NCBI RefSeq assembly: GCF_028771845.1
Contig: NZ_CP118270.1
Span: 4,960,001-5,024,000 of the forward strand
DNA from: Paenibacillus marchantiae
Lineage (GTDB): Bacteria > Bacillota > Bacilli > Paenibacillales > Paenibacillaceae
DNA: 64,000 nucleotides
Direction: 5' to 3'
Each line of letters opens with the position of its first letter. The first letter of the stretch is position 1. Positions 54,805-63,413 of this stretch are shown here, piece after piece. The position numbers were made by a program, and so were the translations under genes. Under the pieces are notes generated by a model. That model had not been told where the DNA came from. It did not search any database and saw only the letters and a list, made by a program, of their open reading frames with translations.

Positions 54805-55281
54805 ATGGATATGGATAGAAAGCAATTAGAACAACATATTGATCTGTATACTCAGAGAGCAATATCAATTTCAATAAGTATGCAATCTATTCAAAAGAAT
54901 ATTTCAAAAGATAGCAGTGTTACTCCAGACCAGTTTAATTTATTGAATGTCATTAATACGACTGATCATTGCACAGCCAGTTTTTTAGCTAAAGCACTTA
55001 ATGTCAAGAAAAGTTCTATTACTGCTATCGTGAATCGATTAACGGATAAAGAATTAATTAAACGTGAGTACAATGAAAAAGATAAACGAGTGGTCTGGCT
55101 TGAATTAACAGAAAAAGGACAGCACATTGTGTTGGAAGAGAGACAGAAAATACTGGCTGTATTGATGCCTTTAGGAAATAAGCTCACTGTTAAAGAGCTG
55201 GAGGAATTAAACCAATATTTATCTGTGATTGATACACAATTAAATAATATAAAGAAGGATATGGTTAAAAATGAAATTTAG
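54805..55281 (+). CDS. MarR-family repressor of the esterase operon
   Basis: 158 residues with the MarR core: TASFLAKALNVKKSSITAIVNRL as the helix-turn-helix and YNEKDKRVVWLELTEKGQHI as the wing. AAAGGAGC precedes the ATG. It overlaps the esterase gene by 11 bases, so both are made together. The nested palindrome over the start site suggests autorepression, relieved by a ligand that may be a substrate of the esterase. Confidence 0.88.
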   Translation: MDMDRKQLEQHIDLYTQRAISISISMQSIQKNISKDSSVTPDQFNLLNVINTTDHCTASFLAKALNVKKSSITAIVNRLTDKELIKREYNEKDKRVVWLELTEKGQHIVLEERQKILAVLMPLGNKLTVKELEELNQYLSVIDTQLNNIKKDMVKNEI

Positions 55282-56653
55282 TATGAGGTTATACGGAGTT
55301 ATTGTAGGGTTAATTACGATCTTATTGTCTTGGTCACAGTCATTTTTTATCAATTATCTTATCCCATTAGGAATCGTAGCCATGGTTGTGTCTGTAGTTA
55401 ATATTCTAGTCGTTAAGAAGCACTTAAATGAAAAGATCTATCGTGCCTGGTTAGGTATCTCGGCTTTGTTTATAGCTACTGAAATCCTCTGGATGATATT
55501 TGATAAAATCGGATTATTTGTAGTTGCACAAGTTTCATTTGCAGTAACCGGGTTTGCATTAATTATTTTTGCATTAGGCATGCATAAGAAAATGAATCGA
55601 AGTTTCAAATCATTAACGTTGAGAATTAGCAAATGGGTTCTCGTCCTTGTTTTAATGTTGGGGACATCCATATTAATATTATTTACAGCTACGCCAAAGC
55701 CAGTTGCTTTATATTTGCAAAGCAGTTCTGGAGCAGAAAATACTTACACAACAGAACCATCTACTACCACAACTATTGATGGTAAATATCAGTTAACAAC
55801 GAATATTCAATATGGAGATAAGTATCCAAGAAGTTTTTTAAATATCATTACACCCGATGGTCAATTGGATGAAGAACGTCCAACATACTTTTATGTGCAC
55901 GGCGGTGGCTTTATAGCGGGAGATTCAATTGGAGGTGATCCTAACGCAGGAGCGGCTTCAAATACAATGTTATATCATTATGAATTAATGGTTGATCATG
56001 GTTATAATGTGGTGACCATAAATTATGCTTTAGCTCCAGAATATATACACCCTACACCCATAAAACAATTATCAGAAGCGGTGCAATATATGCAGCAAAA
56101 TGGCAAACAGTACGGAATTAATATGAACAATGTAATCTTTGGCGGGGGAAGCGCAGGTGGATTTATCGCTGCAGACTTTGTGACAATTCAAGCTAACCCT
56201 GAGTATGCGAAAGAAATCGATATTAATCCTGTCATAGAGCTTACGGATATCAAAGCTTTAGTATTAGAAGTACCCATTCTTGACTTTAGTCGGGGCCATA
56301 GAACCGTAACCGAAGACATCGTGACTGACTATATTTTCGCTCAATCAGGAAGTGCATACATTGGTCAGCCGGTGGTTAGCGCTGATAAAGATATCTTACA
56401 ATCCTTAAATGTAATACCAAGAGCGACGAGTAATTTCCCTCCAACTTTTATAACGGATGGAAACACGGGGACATTCACAGATCAGGCTGAAGATTATTAT
56501 AACCGCTTAAAAGAATTAGGGGTCAAGACAGATTTATATATTCCTGATATCCATGAGAGCAAAGAAGTTCATGGATATATGAACACGATTGATACTAAAG
56601 CAACTCGAACTTATATTCAGAGAAAATTAGCCTTCTTGGATAGTTTAGATTAA
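55271..56653 (+). CDS. Membrane-anchored alpha/beta hydrolase (HSL-type esterase)
   Basis: 460 residues. Five hydrophobic helices occupy about residues 5-145. The extracellular or surface-facing hydrolase domain follows, with the oxyanion motif YFYVHGGGFIAGD, nucleophile elbow FGGGSAGGF (G-x-S-x-G), catalytic Asp region TDGNTGTFTDQAE and catalytic His in SKEVHGYM. These identify the hormone-sensitive-lipase group of esterases. The helical N-terminus is unusual for that group. It is cotranscribed with the MarR gene, so its substrate or product may be the inducer. Confidence 0.88.
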   Translation: MKFSMRLYGVIVGLITILLSWSQSFFINYLIPLGIVAMVVSVVNILVVKKHLNEKIYRAWLGISALFIATEILWMIFDKIGLFVVAQVSFAVTGFALIIFALGMHKKMNRSFKSLTLRISKWVLVLVLMLGTSILILFTATPKPVALYLQSSSGAENTYTTEPSTTTTIDGKYQLTTNIQYGDKYPRSFLNIITPDGQLDEERPTYFYVHGGGFIAGDSIGGDPNAGAASNTMLYHYELMVDHGYNVVTINYALAPEYIHPTPIKQLSEAVQYMQQNGKQYGINMNNVIFGGGSAGGFIAADFVTIQANPEYAKEIDINPVIELTDIKALVLEVPILDFSRGHRTVTEDIVTDYIFAQSGSAYIGQPVVSADKDILQSLNVIPRATSNFPPTFITDGNTGTFTDQAEDYYNRLKELGVKTDLYIPDIHESKEVHGYMNTIDTKATRTYIQRKLAFLDSLD

Positions 56654-56681
56654 TGGTGTTAGACATTTATAAACAAAAAGT

Positions 56682-56708
56682 CGTTGCCTACTTATCACTT
56701 AGGCAACG
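56682..56708 (-). terminator. Hairpin on the minus strand side of the convergent junction
   Basis: CGTTGCCTA pairs with TAGGCAACG, followed on the minus strand by ACTTTTTG. Confidence 0.65.
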
Positions 56709-56766
56709 AATCAACATCTAGGCGTACAATCGTTAAAAGGCTCTATGGACGTAAACTCCACAAACA

Positions 56767-56804
56767 TACCCAGCTATAGCTTGATGATATAGCTGGGTAT
56801 CATT
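56767..56804. terminator. Bidirectional terminator between esterase and methyltransferase
   Basis: TACCCAGCTATA pairs with TATAGCTGGGTA around a 9-base loop, followed by TCATTTTG on the plus strand. Confidence 0.8.
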
Positions 56805-56812
56805 TTGTTGAT

Positions 56813-57568
56813 CTATACTTCTCCCCAAAAAATCTCAGTTTCATAATCGAATTCAACAATACCATCTTGATTATTTTTATCAAATAAATTCCGCAGTTCT
56901 GTCATCATAGGATCGTAATTTGCATGCCCGGGTACAGGGCTGTAGGAAGATGATAGCAAACGGCCTTTCAAACCCTCGAAATCGAACTCCTGACTCATTC
57001 TGAATCGCATTTCATGCATTGAACCTTCCTTGAAAAAAGAGAGCAGAATCGTCTTAGAAATATTTTTATGATTGACTTTTTCGTAGTCGGTTCCGTATGT
57101 ATGAAGCAGTTGATTGTACTCTTCACGAAATGGAGTACCGTTTGTAAGACGTGAATTCCAGATGAGTATTACTCTCCCACCTGGCCGTAAAATTCTGCGA
57201 AACTCCATTTGGGCTGCGGAGCGATCGAACCAATGAAACGCCTGAGCGCAGACAATAAAATCAACCGACTCATCAGGTAACCCAGTAGATTCTGCAGAAC
57301 CTGATGTACTCTGAAATTTCGGATTACTTTCTAACATTTGCTCGGCGGCTTCCCGCATTGCCTGATTTGGCTCGACCGCGATAACATAGCTTCCGCGTTC
57401 CAGAAGTAGCTTTGAGATGATCCCAGTACCTGAACCGATGTCTGCTATGTTGCTGTTCGCACGTAAACCGACGACGTCGTACAAATGGTCAATAGCCTCT
57501 TTGGGATAGCTCGGGCGGTATTTCAAATACGAATCGACCCGACTCGAAAACCGTTCTCTGTTGTTCAT
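56813..57568 (-). CDS. Class I SAM-dependent methyltransferase
   Basis: 251 residues of the UbiE-like group: motif I NIADIGSGTGIISKLLLERG, motif II VIAVEPNQAM, then VDFIVCAQAFHWFDRSAAQ and RILRPGGRVILIWN. FHWFD and the Arg-rich N-terminus match proteins annotated only as general methyltransferases of small molecules. GGGAGCG precedes the ATG. It starts 17 bases after the accessory secA stop, so the two share a transcript, although no functional tie is evident. Confidence 0.87.
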   Translation of the reverse strand: MNNRERFSSRVDSYLKYRPSYPKEAIDHLYDVVGLRANSNIADIGSGTGIISKLLLERGSYVIAVEPNQAMREAAEQMLESNPKFQSTSGSAESTGLPDESVDFIVCAQAFHWFDRSAAQMEFRRILRPGGRVILIWNSRLTNGTPFREEYNQLLHTYGTDYEKVNHKNISKTILLSFFKEGSMHEMRFRMSQEFDFEGLKGRLLSSSYSPVPGHANYDPMMTELRNLFDKNNQDGIVEFDYETEIFWGEV

Positions 57569-57585
57569 CGATCGTCACGCTCCCA

Positions 57586-59874
57586 TCAATATTTTGACAT
57601 CCTATATATCGGCCTCAGTAACAGCTTCAAAATCTTACTGCCCCAAAAAGCAAATACCGTCGTTCCGGTCCATGAACTGCGCTTATCTTGGCTGTATTGA
57701 TCGTTGATCATATAAGTCCGAGTCGAAATAGGACTCTTCAGACCGAACTGTTCCCATTTCGCCGGATCATTCGAACCTCCGAGTTTTCTAAGCATATTCG
57801 CCGACTCATGATCTATTTTAGCCGGAATTTGCTCGAATGCTTGGGTGATTTGCGTATGAAACTCGTCGATCGGGTTGCGACTGGTAATGCTCTGGAGATG
57901 GATGCTTTCACGAATGTAAGAAACGTATGCCAGATGGTCAGCCCAGAACTCGTCGATATAAAAAAGCCGTACCCGCTGCTCTGAAGGACTCATCTTCCTC
58001 TCGCCTTTCAATATTTCGAGCCGCTCCTCGTAAAGGATTCGCCGCTGATCCTCCACCATATCCGAATAACTGTTCAATTCCCGCTGAATATCGAAGTTTT
58101 GGCCAATAATCACGCGCTGAATATGCTCGATTTTGCTGCGGAGCGCCGGATCATCAAGAACCTCGTCCTGCCTGGGGGCGCGAAACAATTTATGAATGCC
58201 GAAGCGAAGCATCAACTCGTCTTCCAGGCTTATATAGAATACGGAAACACCCGGATCACCTTGGCGGCCGGAACGCCCGCGCAACTGGTTGTCTATCCGC
58301 ATGCTTTCGTTCACATGTGTACCTATCACGTATAATCCCCCTAGCTTGGCAACCACTTCTGCCTGAGCGGGATTACCGCCGCCCAGACGAATGTCGACGC
58401 CGCGCCCTGCCATATTCGTAGATACCGTTATGGCCCCGATTTCTCCCGCTTTGGCGATGATCTCGGCTTCTTTCGCATCGTTTTTCGCATTCAGAACCTG
58501 ACAAGATACGCCGGCAATCGCAAGCGCCTCCGCCAGCATGTCAGACTCCTCGACGCTTGACGTACCAATAAGAATGGGGCGTCCCACCCTATGGACGGAA
58601 GAGATTTCTTGTACAAGCGCCTTATATTTGGCTTCTTTATGGGTGTAAATTCGGTGCTGGTGGTCGATCCGTATGTTTGGCTGGTTCGGCGGAATTTGCA
58701 CGACCTGCAGCGCATAGATATCTTCGAATTCCATTGCTGAAGCGAGCGCCGTAGCCGTCATTCCGCAAATTCCCGAATACAGGCTAATGAAATGTTGAAT
58801 GGTGATCGTACCGAGAATTCTACCACCGGCCTTCCACTGCAACCCTTCTTTCGCCACCACTGCAGCTTGCAGCCCGTCCGGAAAATACCTGTTCTCAGCC
58901 ACACGGCCGGTATGTTCTTCGATTAACTCAATTTCACCATCCCGGACGATGTAATCGACGTCTTTTTTTAATAACGCTTCCACATGCAGCGCACAATTCA
59001 ATGACGTTAACAAATGACTATTATGGCTATCGTACAAATTGCCGCATCCCAGCAGCAACTCCGCTTTCGCAGCACCCGCATCATTCAAGTAAACGTTCCG
59101 CTGGAACTCGTCAAAATCGTAATGCTCTGCTGGCTGAAGCTGCCGGGCCACTTCTGCGAAAAGAATACCGTCATTCTTGGAAGCGCTCGAATCGCCACTA
59201 ATGACTAGCGGCACCCGCGCTTCATCAAGAAGCAATGAATCCGCTTCGTCGACGATGACGTAGTGGAAAGGACGGTGTACGGTATCAGCTTCATTTAATG
59301 CTATTGTGTCACGCAAATAATCGAACCCTGCTTCTTTAGCCGTAACATAGGTTATATCCTTGGCGTACGCTTCCCGTTTCTCCAACAGGCTCATGCCCGC
59401 TTGAACCGAGCTTACCGTTAATCCGAGGAAGCGGTAGATCGGACCCATCCACTCCGCATCTCGATTTGCCAAGTAGTCGTTAAAAGTGAGTACATGAACG
59501 CCTTCGCCTGTCAACGCGTTGAGATAAGCAGGCATAACAGCAGAGAGTGTTTTTCCTTCACCGGTATGCTGCTCGATCAAAAATCTCTCGTGCAAAGCGA
59601 TAGCAGCCATAATCTGGACATCATAAGGCTGTAATCCGAGTGTTCTCTTCGCAGCCTCGCAGACTAACGCATAAGCATCAACAAGCAGCTCATCCAAATG
59701 CGTGCCTGATCGTGCTTCTTCTTGCAGCCGAAGGGATTCCACTTGTAGACGCTGATCTTCCCAAGCTTCCAAATTCCGTTTCCTGATAAGCTCCACTTTG
59801 TCTCGATAACCTTTCAACAAACGCCGGGTATCGCGCTCCTTGAATTCACGTATCAACTTGACGACTACATTCAT
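57586..59874 (-). CDS. Accessory SecA-type translocase ATPase
   Basis: 762 residues, shorter than housekeeping SecA (about 840). Motor motifs are present: PYDVQ (Q motif), EQHTGEGKT (Walker A, with Gln-His where SecA usually has Met-Lys or Met-Arg), VDEADSLLLDEARVPLVISG (Walker B/DEAD region) and TNMAGRGVDIRLGG with GRSGRQGDPG (motifs V-VI). The C-terminal zinc-binding Cys cluster of canonical SecA is missing; instead the protein ends with a hydrophobic, basic tail SKILKLLLRPIYRMSKY. It has the profile of SecA2, which exports a small set of proteins. The secreted protein gene at 60058 lies just upstream in the same orientation. secY2 is not in the window. Confidence 0.88.
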   Translation of the reverse strand: MNVVVKLIREFKERDTRRLLKGYRDKVELIRKRNLEAWEDQRLQVESLRLQEEARSGTHLDELLVDAYALVCEAAKRTLGLQPYDVQIMAAIALHERFLIEQHTGEGKTLSAVMPAYLNALTGEGVHVLTFNDYLANRDAEWMGPIYRFLGLTVSSVQAGMSLLEKREAYAKDITYVTAKEAGFDYLRDTIALNEADTVHRPFHYVIVDEADSLLLDEARVPLVISGDSSASKNDGILFAEVARQLQPAEHYDFDEFQRNVYLNDAGAAKAELLLGCGNLYDSHNSHLLTSLNCALHVEALLKKDVDYIVRDGEIELIEEHTGRVAENRYFPDGLQAAVVAKEGLQWKAGGRILGTITIQHFISLYSGICGMTATALASAMEFEDIYALQVVQIPPNQPNIRIDHQHRIYTHKEAKYKALVQEISSVHRVGRPILIGTSSVEESDMLAEALAIAGVSCQVLNAKNDAKEAEIIAKAGEIGAITVSTNMAGRGVDIRLGGGNPAQAEVVAKLGGLYVIGTHVNESMRIDNQLRGRSGRQGDPGVSVFYISLEDELMLRFGIHKLFRAPRQDEVLDDPALRSKIEHIQRVIIGQNFDIQRELNSYSDMVEDQRRILYEERLEILKGERKMSPSEQRVRLFYIDEFWADHLAYVSYIRESIHLQSITSRNPIDEFHTQITQAFEQIPAKIDHESANMLRKLGGSNDPAKWEQFGLKSPISTRTYMINDQYSQDKRSSWTGTTVFAFWGSKILKLLLRPIYRMSKY

Positions 59875-59971
59875 CGGAATTTGATTCCTCCTCAGTAGAA
59901 ATAAGCGGTTCTATAGTGGCTTTTTAAGCAGCATCCATTCCGTATATCCTCATATCCCCAGTGAAAAGAAA

Positions 59972-59994
59972 AGACTCCTTATGGAGTCCTTCAC
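59972..59994 (-). terminator. Terminator after the CAO-N/PKD protein gene
   Basis: GGACTCC-ATAA-GGAGTCT, then TTTTCTTTTC on the minus strand. Confidence 0.75.
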
Positions 59995-60057
59995 TTCGAT
60001 AGTTAATACGCCAACCCAATCATTCATTCCCGCTCTAGCTTATGAGAGACAACTTCA

Positions 60058-62358
60058 TCACTTCTCCGATGGGAGCGGTGTAAAGAGTAGATTAACCGGC
60101 AGGTTGCTTCCTGGCGCGGCAGAGAAAAGAATCGTTACGCTCTCTCCATATGCCCCTGTGCGGTAAAGAACGCTTTGTTCACTTGAATTGCTAACAGCAA
60201 CGTTACCATCGGCAATGGATACAACCTGATTGTTCACTAGAGCCACTCCTGAGTATTTCCCTCCACGAGGGTTAAATGAGATTAACGTACGCGGAGCCAC
60301 ATTATTCAGCGTGATTTTGTACAATACGCCAAAATTACCCGCGTTGGATGCGTCTGTGTAAGCCATTGGATCTGTTCCAACCAGATTGGGATCGCTTGCG
60401 TTATCACCCAGTGGCAGACGAGCAGGTTTGACTCCCACTAGCTGATCATACGTAATGATACGAGTCGCATTCGGGTACGTTCCACGGTTGTGCACACCGT
60501 CACGATCAAGCACAGGTAGCATTGGTAAAGTCTCGAACGGATCTTTATTTTCTTCGACGAGGATAACGTTATAGTCCAGGGAATAATCACTATAAGCATC
60601 CGAATAGAGTGAGATCACTTGTCCTTCTTTCATCGGAGTTTTATTTAGCTCGGTCAAAATCAGTTTGCTTTCTCCAGGTTGAATAACCTCTTTCTTTTGA
60701 TCGGCTCTGGTCTGAATCGATTTGAACCATTTATCAATCGATAGTTTCCCAGCTACGGTAGCATACGGTGTAGGCCCAGCAAAGCCCATATTTTGTTGTT
60801 CGAATACGGCCGGATTGGGGTTGTTATTGGTTGCAATAACATACATTTTTACTCTTTTGCCTGTATTGTTAACATGATGAATCATGAAACGGGTCTGCCC
60901 TGAAGATGATTCTTTATATACGATGCCTTCCGTATTAACCGTTTCCGGACTGTTGCTGCGGATCAGCAGACTTGGCTCATCCCTGTACGTATAAGGTACT
61001 TTTTCCATAGAAGTCACTTCGCCACCGTTGAAGGTGAATTTCTGTCCTACCGGCGTGAAGAGTAAATTGAAATCGGAAAATGAATATAATGTCTCATTAG
61101 TTATGGTTATAACTTTGGAGTACGTGTTCGTCGCGCCGTGATTGTCAGTAACGGTGAGTGTTACCGTTTTTGGACCGGGTTCAAAGAAGGCCAGCGAATT
61201 GTTTTCCCATACCGTTTTTTCAATACTGTTTTCATCATCTGTACTTTGGTCGATGTATGTTATTTTTTCGCCCATTTTATATTGTTCCTTGTCTGTAGTG
61301 AACATGGCTACAGGAGGAAGATTAGGACTCAGTACTTGAATCGTCATCAAATAGGGATCGCTCCATTGACCGTTGGAATCCTGTACTTGATATGAAATCG
61401 TATATGTACCCGCTTGATCAAATGATTCCTGACGACCTGTCCAGCGTTCGTCTAGGATATCCAGACCATTTGGAGAACTGGAAGAAGTTACATAGTCCAC
61501 TTTATCGCCCGCAAAAATTTCCTTTTGGGAAATCACAAAGCTTGCAACGGGTTTAGTATTGAGATTCAGCACAACCGTTTTAGCCGACTGATTCACTTTA
61601 TAGGTGATGTTCAAAGCTTGAGTAATGGAAGTTAACGGCACCATGAACGTATTTTTTTGCTGATAAGCAGGGCCTTTCATTGTTCTGGACTCTCCATTTA
61701 CGGTATAGACCGTGCTGTTGGTTTTGAATCGGAGCTCATTATCACCACTGATGATGATCGTTTCCTTGGTTTTATTATCGTATTTGACCCCGTATCCCAC
61801 ACGGTCCACCAGTGCACGGATCGCAACATAGGATACGCCGTTTTTTACAGTCATGGGCTGGCCAGCAAGATACGTTTTGCCATCCTGCTCCATTTTGTTG
61901 CTATTCATGTACAACGTCAGATTGCCGCCTGCTGCTACGGCAGAATTTCCATCAATAGATGGTTGCTCTATTTGAGCTGGCGTAGCTGGCGTTTCAACAT
62001 CCTCGGCGGTTCCCTCTTGGTTTACAGATTTCGTACTCGTTTCGTTTGTAGTCGCCCCTTCGCCATCAATGGCGGATTTCTCGATATCTGTTTTGGGTGT
62101 TTCCTCAGTGCCTGTCAAAGTTCCGGTTTCTTTTCCTTTAGTGGACGGCGTATTGGTGGATGCATTATTGCTCCCTGTCTTTACTTCACGCTCAGCGATC
62201 GGCTGCTCCTGCTTCAATACCTCAACCGATTCTACTTTGGCCGTATTTACTGATGCTGTGTCATCTTGCGGTGCTGATTGCGCACTCACTGAACCGACTG
62301 CAAATGCTTGAAAAACGGCTAAAGCGGTAAAAATGGACAATTTCTTCTTCATATTCAT
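60058..62358 (-). CDS. Secreted protein with CAO-N and PKD-like domains
   Basis: 766 residues. The signal peptide ends VGSVSAQSA at about residue 27. A Thr/Ser/Glu-rich, low-complexity linker runs to about 145. A copper-amine-oxidase-N (stalk) domain follows (about 148-265; GQPMTVKNGVSYVAIRALVD and NTFMVPLTSITQAL). Two PKD-like beta domains (about 268-345 and 350-425; PPVAMFTTDKEQYKMGEKI) come next, and a 340-residue C-terminal region that is unassigned. Such proteins sit on the Paenibacillus surface, often in cell-wall or S-layer contexts. No sortase or SLH motif is visible. A terminator follows, then the accessory secA. Confidence 0.8.
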   Translation of the reverse strand: MNMKKKLSIFTALAVFQAFAVGSVSAQSAPQDDTASVNTAKVESVEVLKQEQPIAEREVKTGSNNASTNTPSTKGKETGTLTGTEETPKTDIEKSAIDGEGATTNETSTKSVNQEGTAEDVETPATPAQIEQPSIDGNSAVAAGGNLTLYMNSNKMEQDGKTYLAGQPMTVKNGVSYVAIRALVDRVGYGVKYDNKTKETIIISGDNELRFKTNSTVYTVNGESRTMKGPAYQQKNTFMVPLTSITQALNITYKVNQSAKTVVLNLNTKPVASFVISQKEIFAGDKVDYVTSSSSPNGLDILDERWTGRQESFDQAGTYTISYQVQDSNGQWSDPYLMTIQVLSPNLPPVAMFTTDKEQYKMGEKITYIDQSTDDENSIEKTVWENNSLAFFEPGPKTVTLTVTDNHGATNTYSKVITITNETLYSFSDFNLLFTPVGQKFTFNGGEVTSMEKVPYTYRDEPSLLIRSNSPETVNTEGIVYKESSSGQTRFMIHHVNNTGKRVKMYVIATNNNPNPAVFEQQNMGFAGPTPYATVAGKLSIDKWFKSIQTRADQKKEVIQPGESKLILTELNKTPMKEGQVISLYSDAYSDYSLDYNVILVEENKDPFETLPMLPVLDRDGVHNRGTYPNATRIITYDQLVGVKPARLPLGDNASDPNLVGTDPMAYTDASNAGNFGVLYKITLNNVAPRTLISFNPRGGKYSGVALVNNQVVSIADGNVAVSNSSEQSVLYRTGAYGESVTILFSAAPGSNLPVNLLFTPLPSEK

Positions 62359-62753
62359 GCTTTGTCTTTGGCTCCTTCTGCTCCCAAGTAATTGTTATCC
62401 TCTCAAAAAGTCATACTATTAGACGCTAGATTTAGGAAAAAGTTTCTAGTAAACTTGTAAATTATGGATCGTGTTCAGCTATTTTCAATGGAAATGCTAT
62501 TTATTCAACAAATGAATTATAAAAGAATCATTTAAGAGTCTTCAAAAGATTACCTTTTAAGCAGCGGATAGCGCAAACGTATAAGCCTTCACTAACATTA
62601 CTGGCTAACCGTAGTAATACAAAAAGCCGCTATAAAATAGCGACTTTGAATTGGAACAATCGTTTTCTCCCTCGACAATTGATTTTTCTTACGTTCTTTA
62701 TGCATCGATTTTACCAGCCAGAATGTACTATAATGTTCTACTTGCTAGCAAAT
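62359..62753. other. Intergenic region with repeat R3
   Basis: No gene is supported. The dispersed repeat copy R3 (62620-62680) is the only visible structure; its hairpin also ends the small riboswitch-controlled gene. Confidence 0.5.
62620..62680 (-). repeat. Dispersed intergenic repeat, copy R3 (serves as terminator)
   Basis: Carries AAAAAGCCGCTA/TAGCGACTTT pairing followed on the minus strand by TTTTTG, then the shared TTGGAACA...TCGACAA block with the second hairpin disrupted. Confidence 0.6.
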
Positions 62754-62927
62754 CTAACTTAGTACTTTTCGTAGTATCTTCTGCCAGCGCTCTTGTGTGT
62801 CTGGAGATGTATATTCCAGATGATGAAGCAGGTCGCCATATGCATCGGCATTTAAATTTCGAATGACTCTGATCATCGTTTGTTCATTTTCTACGTGAGA
62901 CAAAAAATGGACTAATTCATACCGCAT
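62754..62927 (-). CDS. 57-residue protein downstream of the cobalamin riboswitch
   Basis: Starting at the ATG at 62927, with GAGGAGGGA 9 bases upstream, the frame encodes MRYELVHFLSHVENEQTMIR and continues to a helical KILRKVLS end. It is mixed-charge, rich in His, Glu and Leu, with no signal peptide, no membrane segment and no Cys pair. I do not recognise the family. A riboswitch terminator precedes it at 62995 and a terminator in repeat R3 follows, so it forms a transcription unit of its own. A role linked to vitamin B12, such as chaperoning, delivery or regulation, is inference from position only. Confidence 0.6.
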   Translation of the reverse strand: MRYELVHFLSHVENEQTMIRVIRNLNADAYGDLLHHLEYTSPDTQERWQKILRKVLS

Positions 62928-62948
62928 TGATGGACTCCCTCCTCATAA

Positions 62949-62964
62949 CCCACAACCTTGTGGG
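62949..62964 (-). other. Small hairpin just before the 57-residue gene
   Basis: CCCACAA-GG-TTGTGGG, seven perfect pairs, ending shortly before the GAGGAGGGA binding site. It could influence access to that site. Confidence 0.5.
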
Positions 62965-62994
62965 CATCTGTACTCATGACATCTGTAGACAACC

Positions 62995-63038
62995 AAAAAA
63001 GACGTCTCCCCCCTGAAAAAGCATAGGGAAAGACGCCT
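62995..63038 (-). terminator. Riboswitch expression platform (terminator)
   Basis: AGGCGTCTTTCCCT pairs with AGGGGGGAGACGTCT, followed by TTTTTT on the minus strand. It stands 70 bases after the aptamer, the usual place for a transcription-attenuating hairpin. Confidence 0.85.
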
Positions 63039-63107
63039 CCATAATTATGCAAATTATGACGGTTCATCTAACACCTTCCTATCTCCCGTAGGTACAGCAG
63101 TGCTGTC

Positions 63108-63287
63108 GAAACAGGCAGGTCTCCTGGCTCCGGAATCGTCACATGGCAGCGGCCTTCCCGATTGATCTCAATCAGTGGCTAAGTAGGCTGCCTGCTCCTC
63201 CGTCACAGTGGCGGGACCGCGTCGGCATCGCACCGACTTCCCTTTTAAGTTTGGCCGACAAGCAATGTTTGCGACCAGACACCTGTT
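63108..63287 (-). ncRNA. Cobalamin riboswitch
   Basis: The minus strand carries the conserved order of the B12 aptamer: AACAGGTG at the 5' end, GGGAAGTCGGTGCGA, then GCCGACGCGGTCCCGCCACT with TGTGACGG, and finally the B12 box AGCCAGGAGACCTGCC. CAGGTG at the start pairs with the CACCTG-like CCTGCCTG at the end to close P1. High confidence in the element. In the cobalamin-bound state the downstream terminator should form and switch the following unit off. The only ORF behind it is the 57-residue protein. Confidence 0.95.
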
Positions 63288-63413
63288 CCCGATATTTAAT
63301 TTGGGTATTTTAAAATCTCTTACATCTTACTCGACAACGAAAGACAAATACAAGCGTTCAATTACAAAGGAGTAAATGCCACATCCTGAACACCCTTTCA
63401 AATGACAAATAAG

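Noticed and set aside
62912..63067. Fifty-one-codon frame starting right after the riboswitch aptamer with GGAAGGTG before it
   Set aside because: It runs through the attenuator hairpin and overlaps the start of the 57-residue gene, so it is more likely a by-product of the leader sequence. A leader peptide cannot be excluded.
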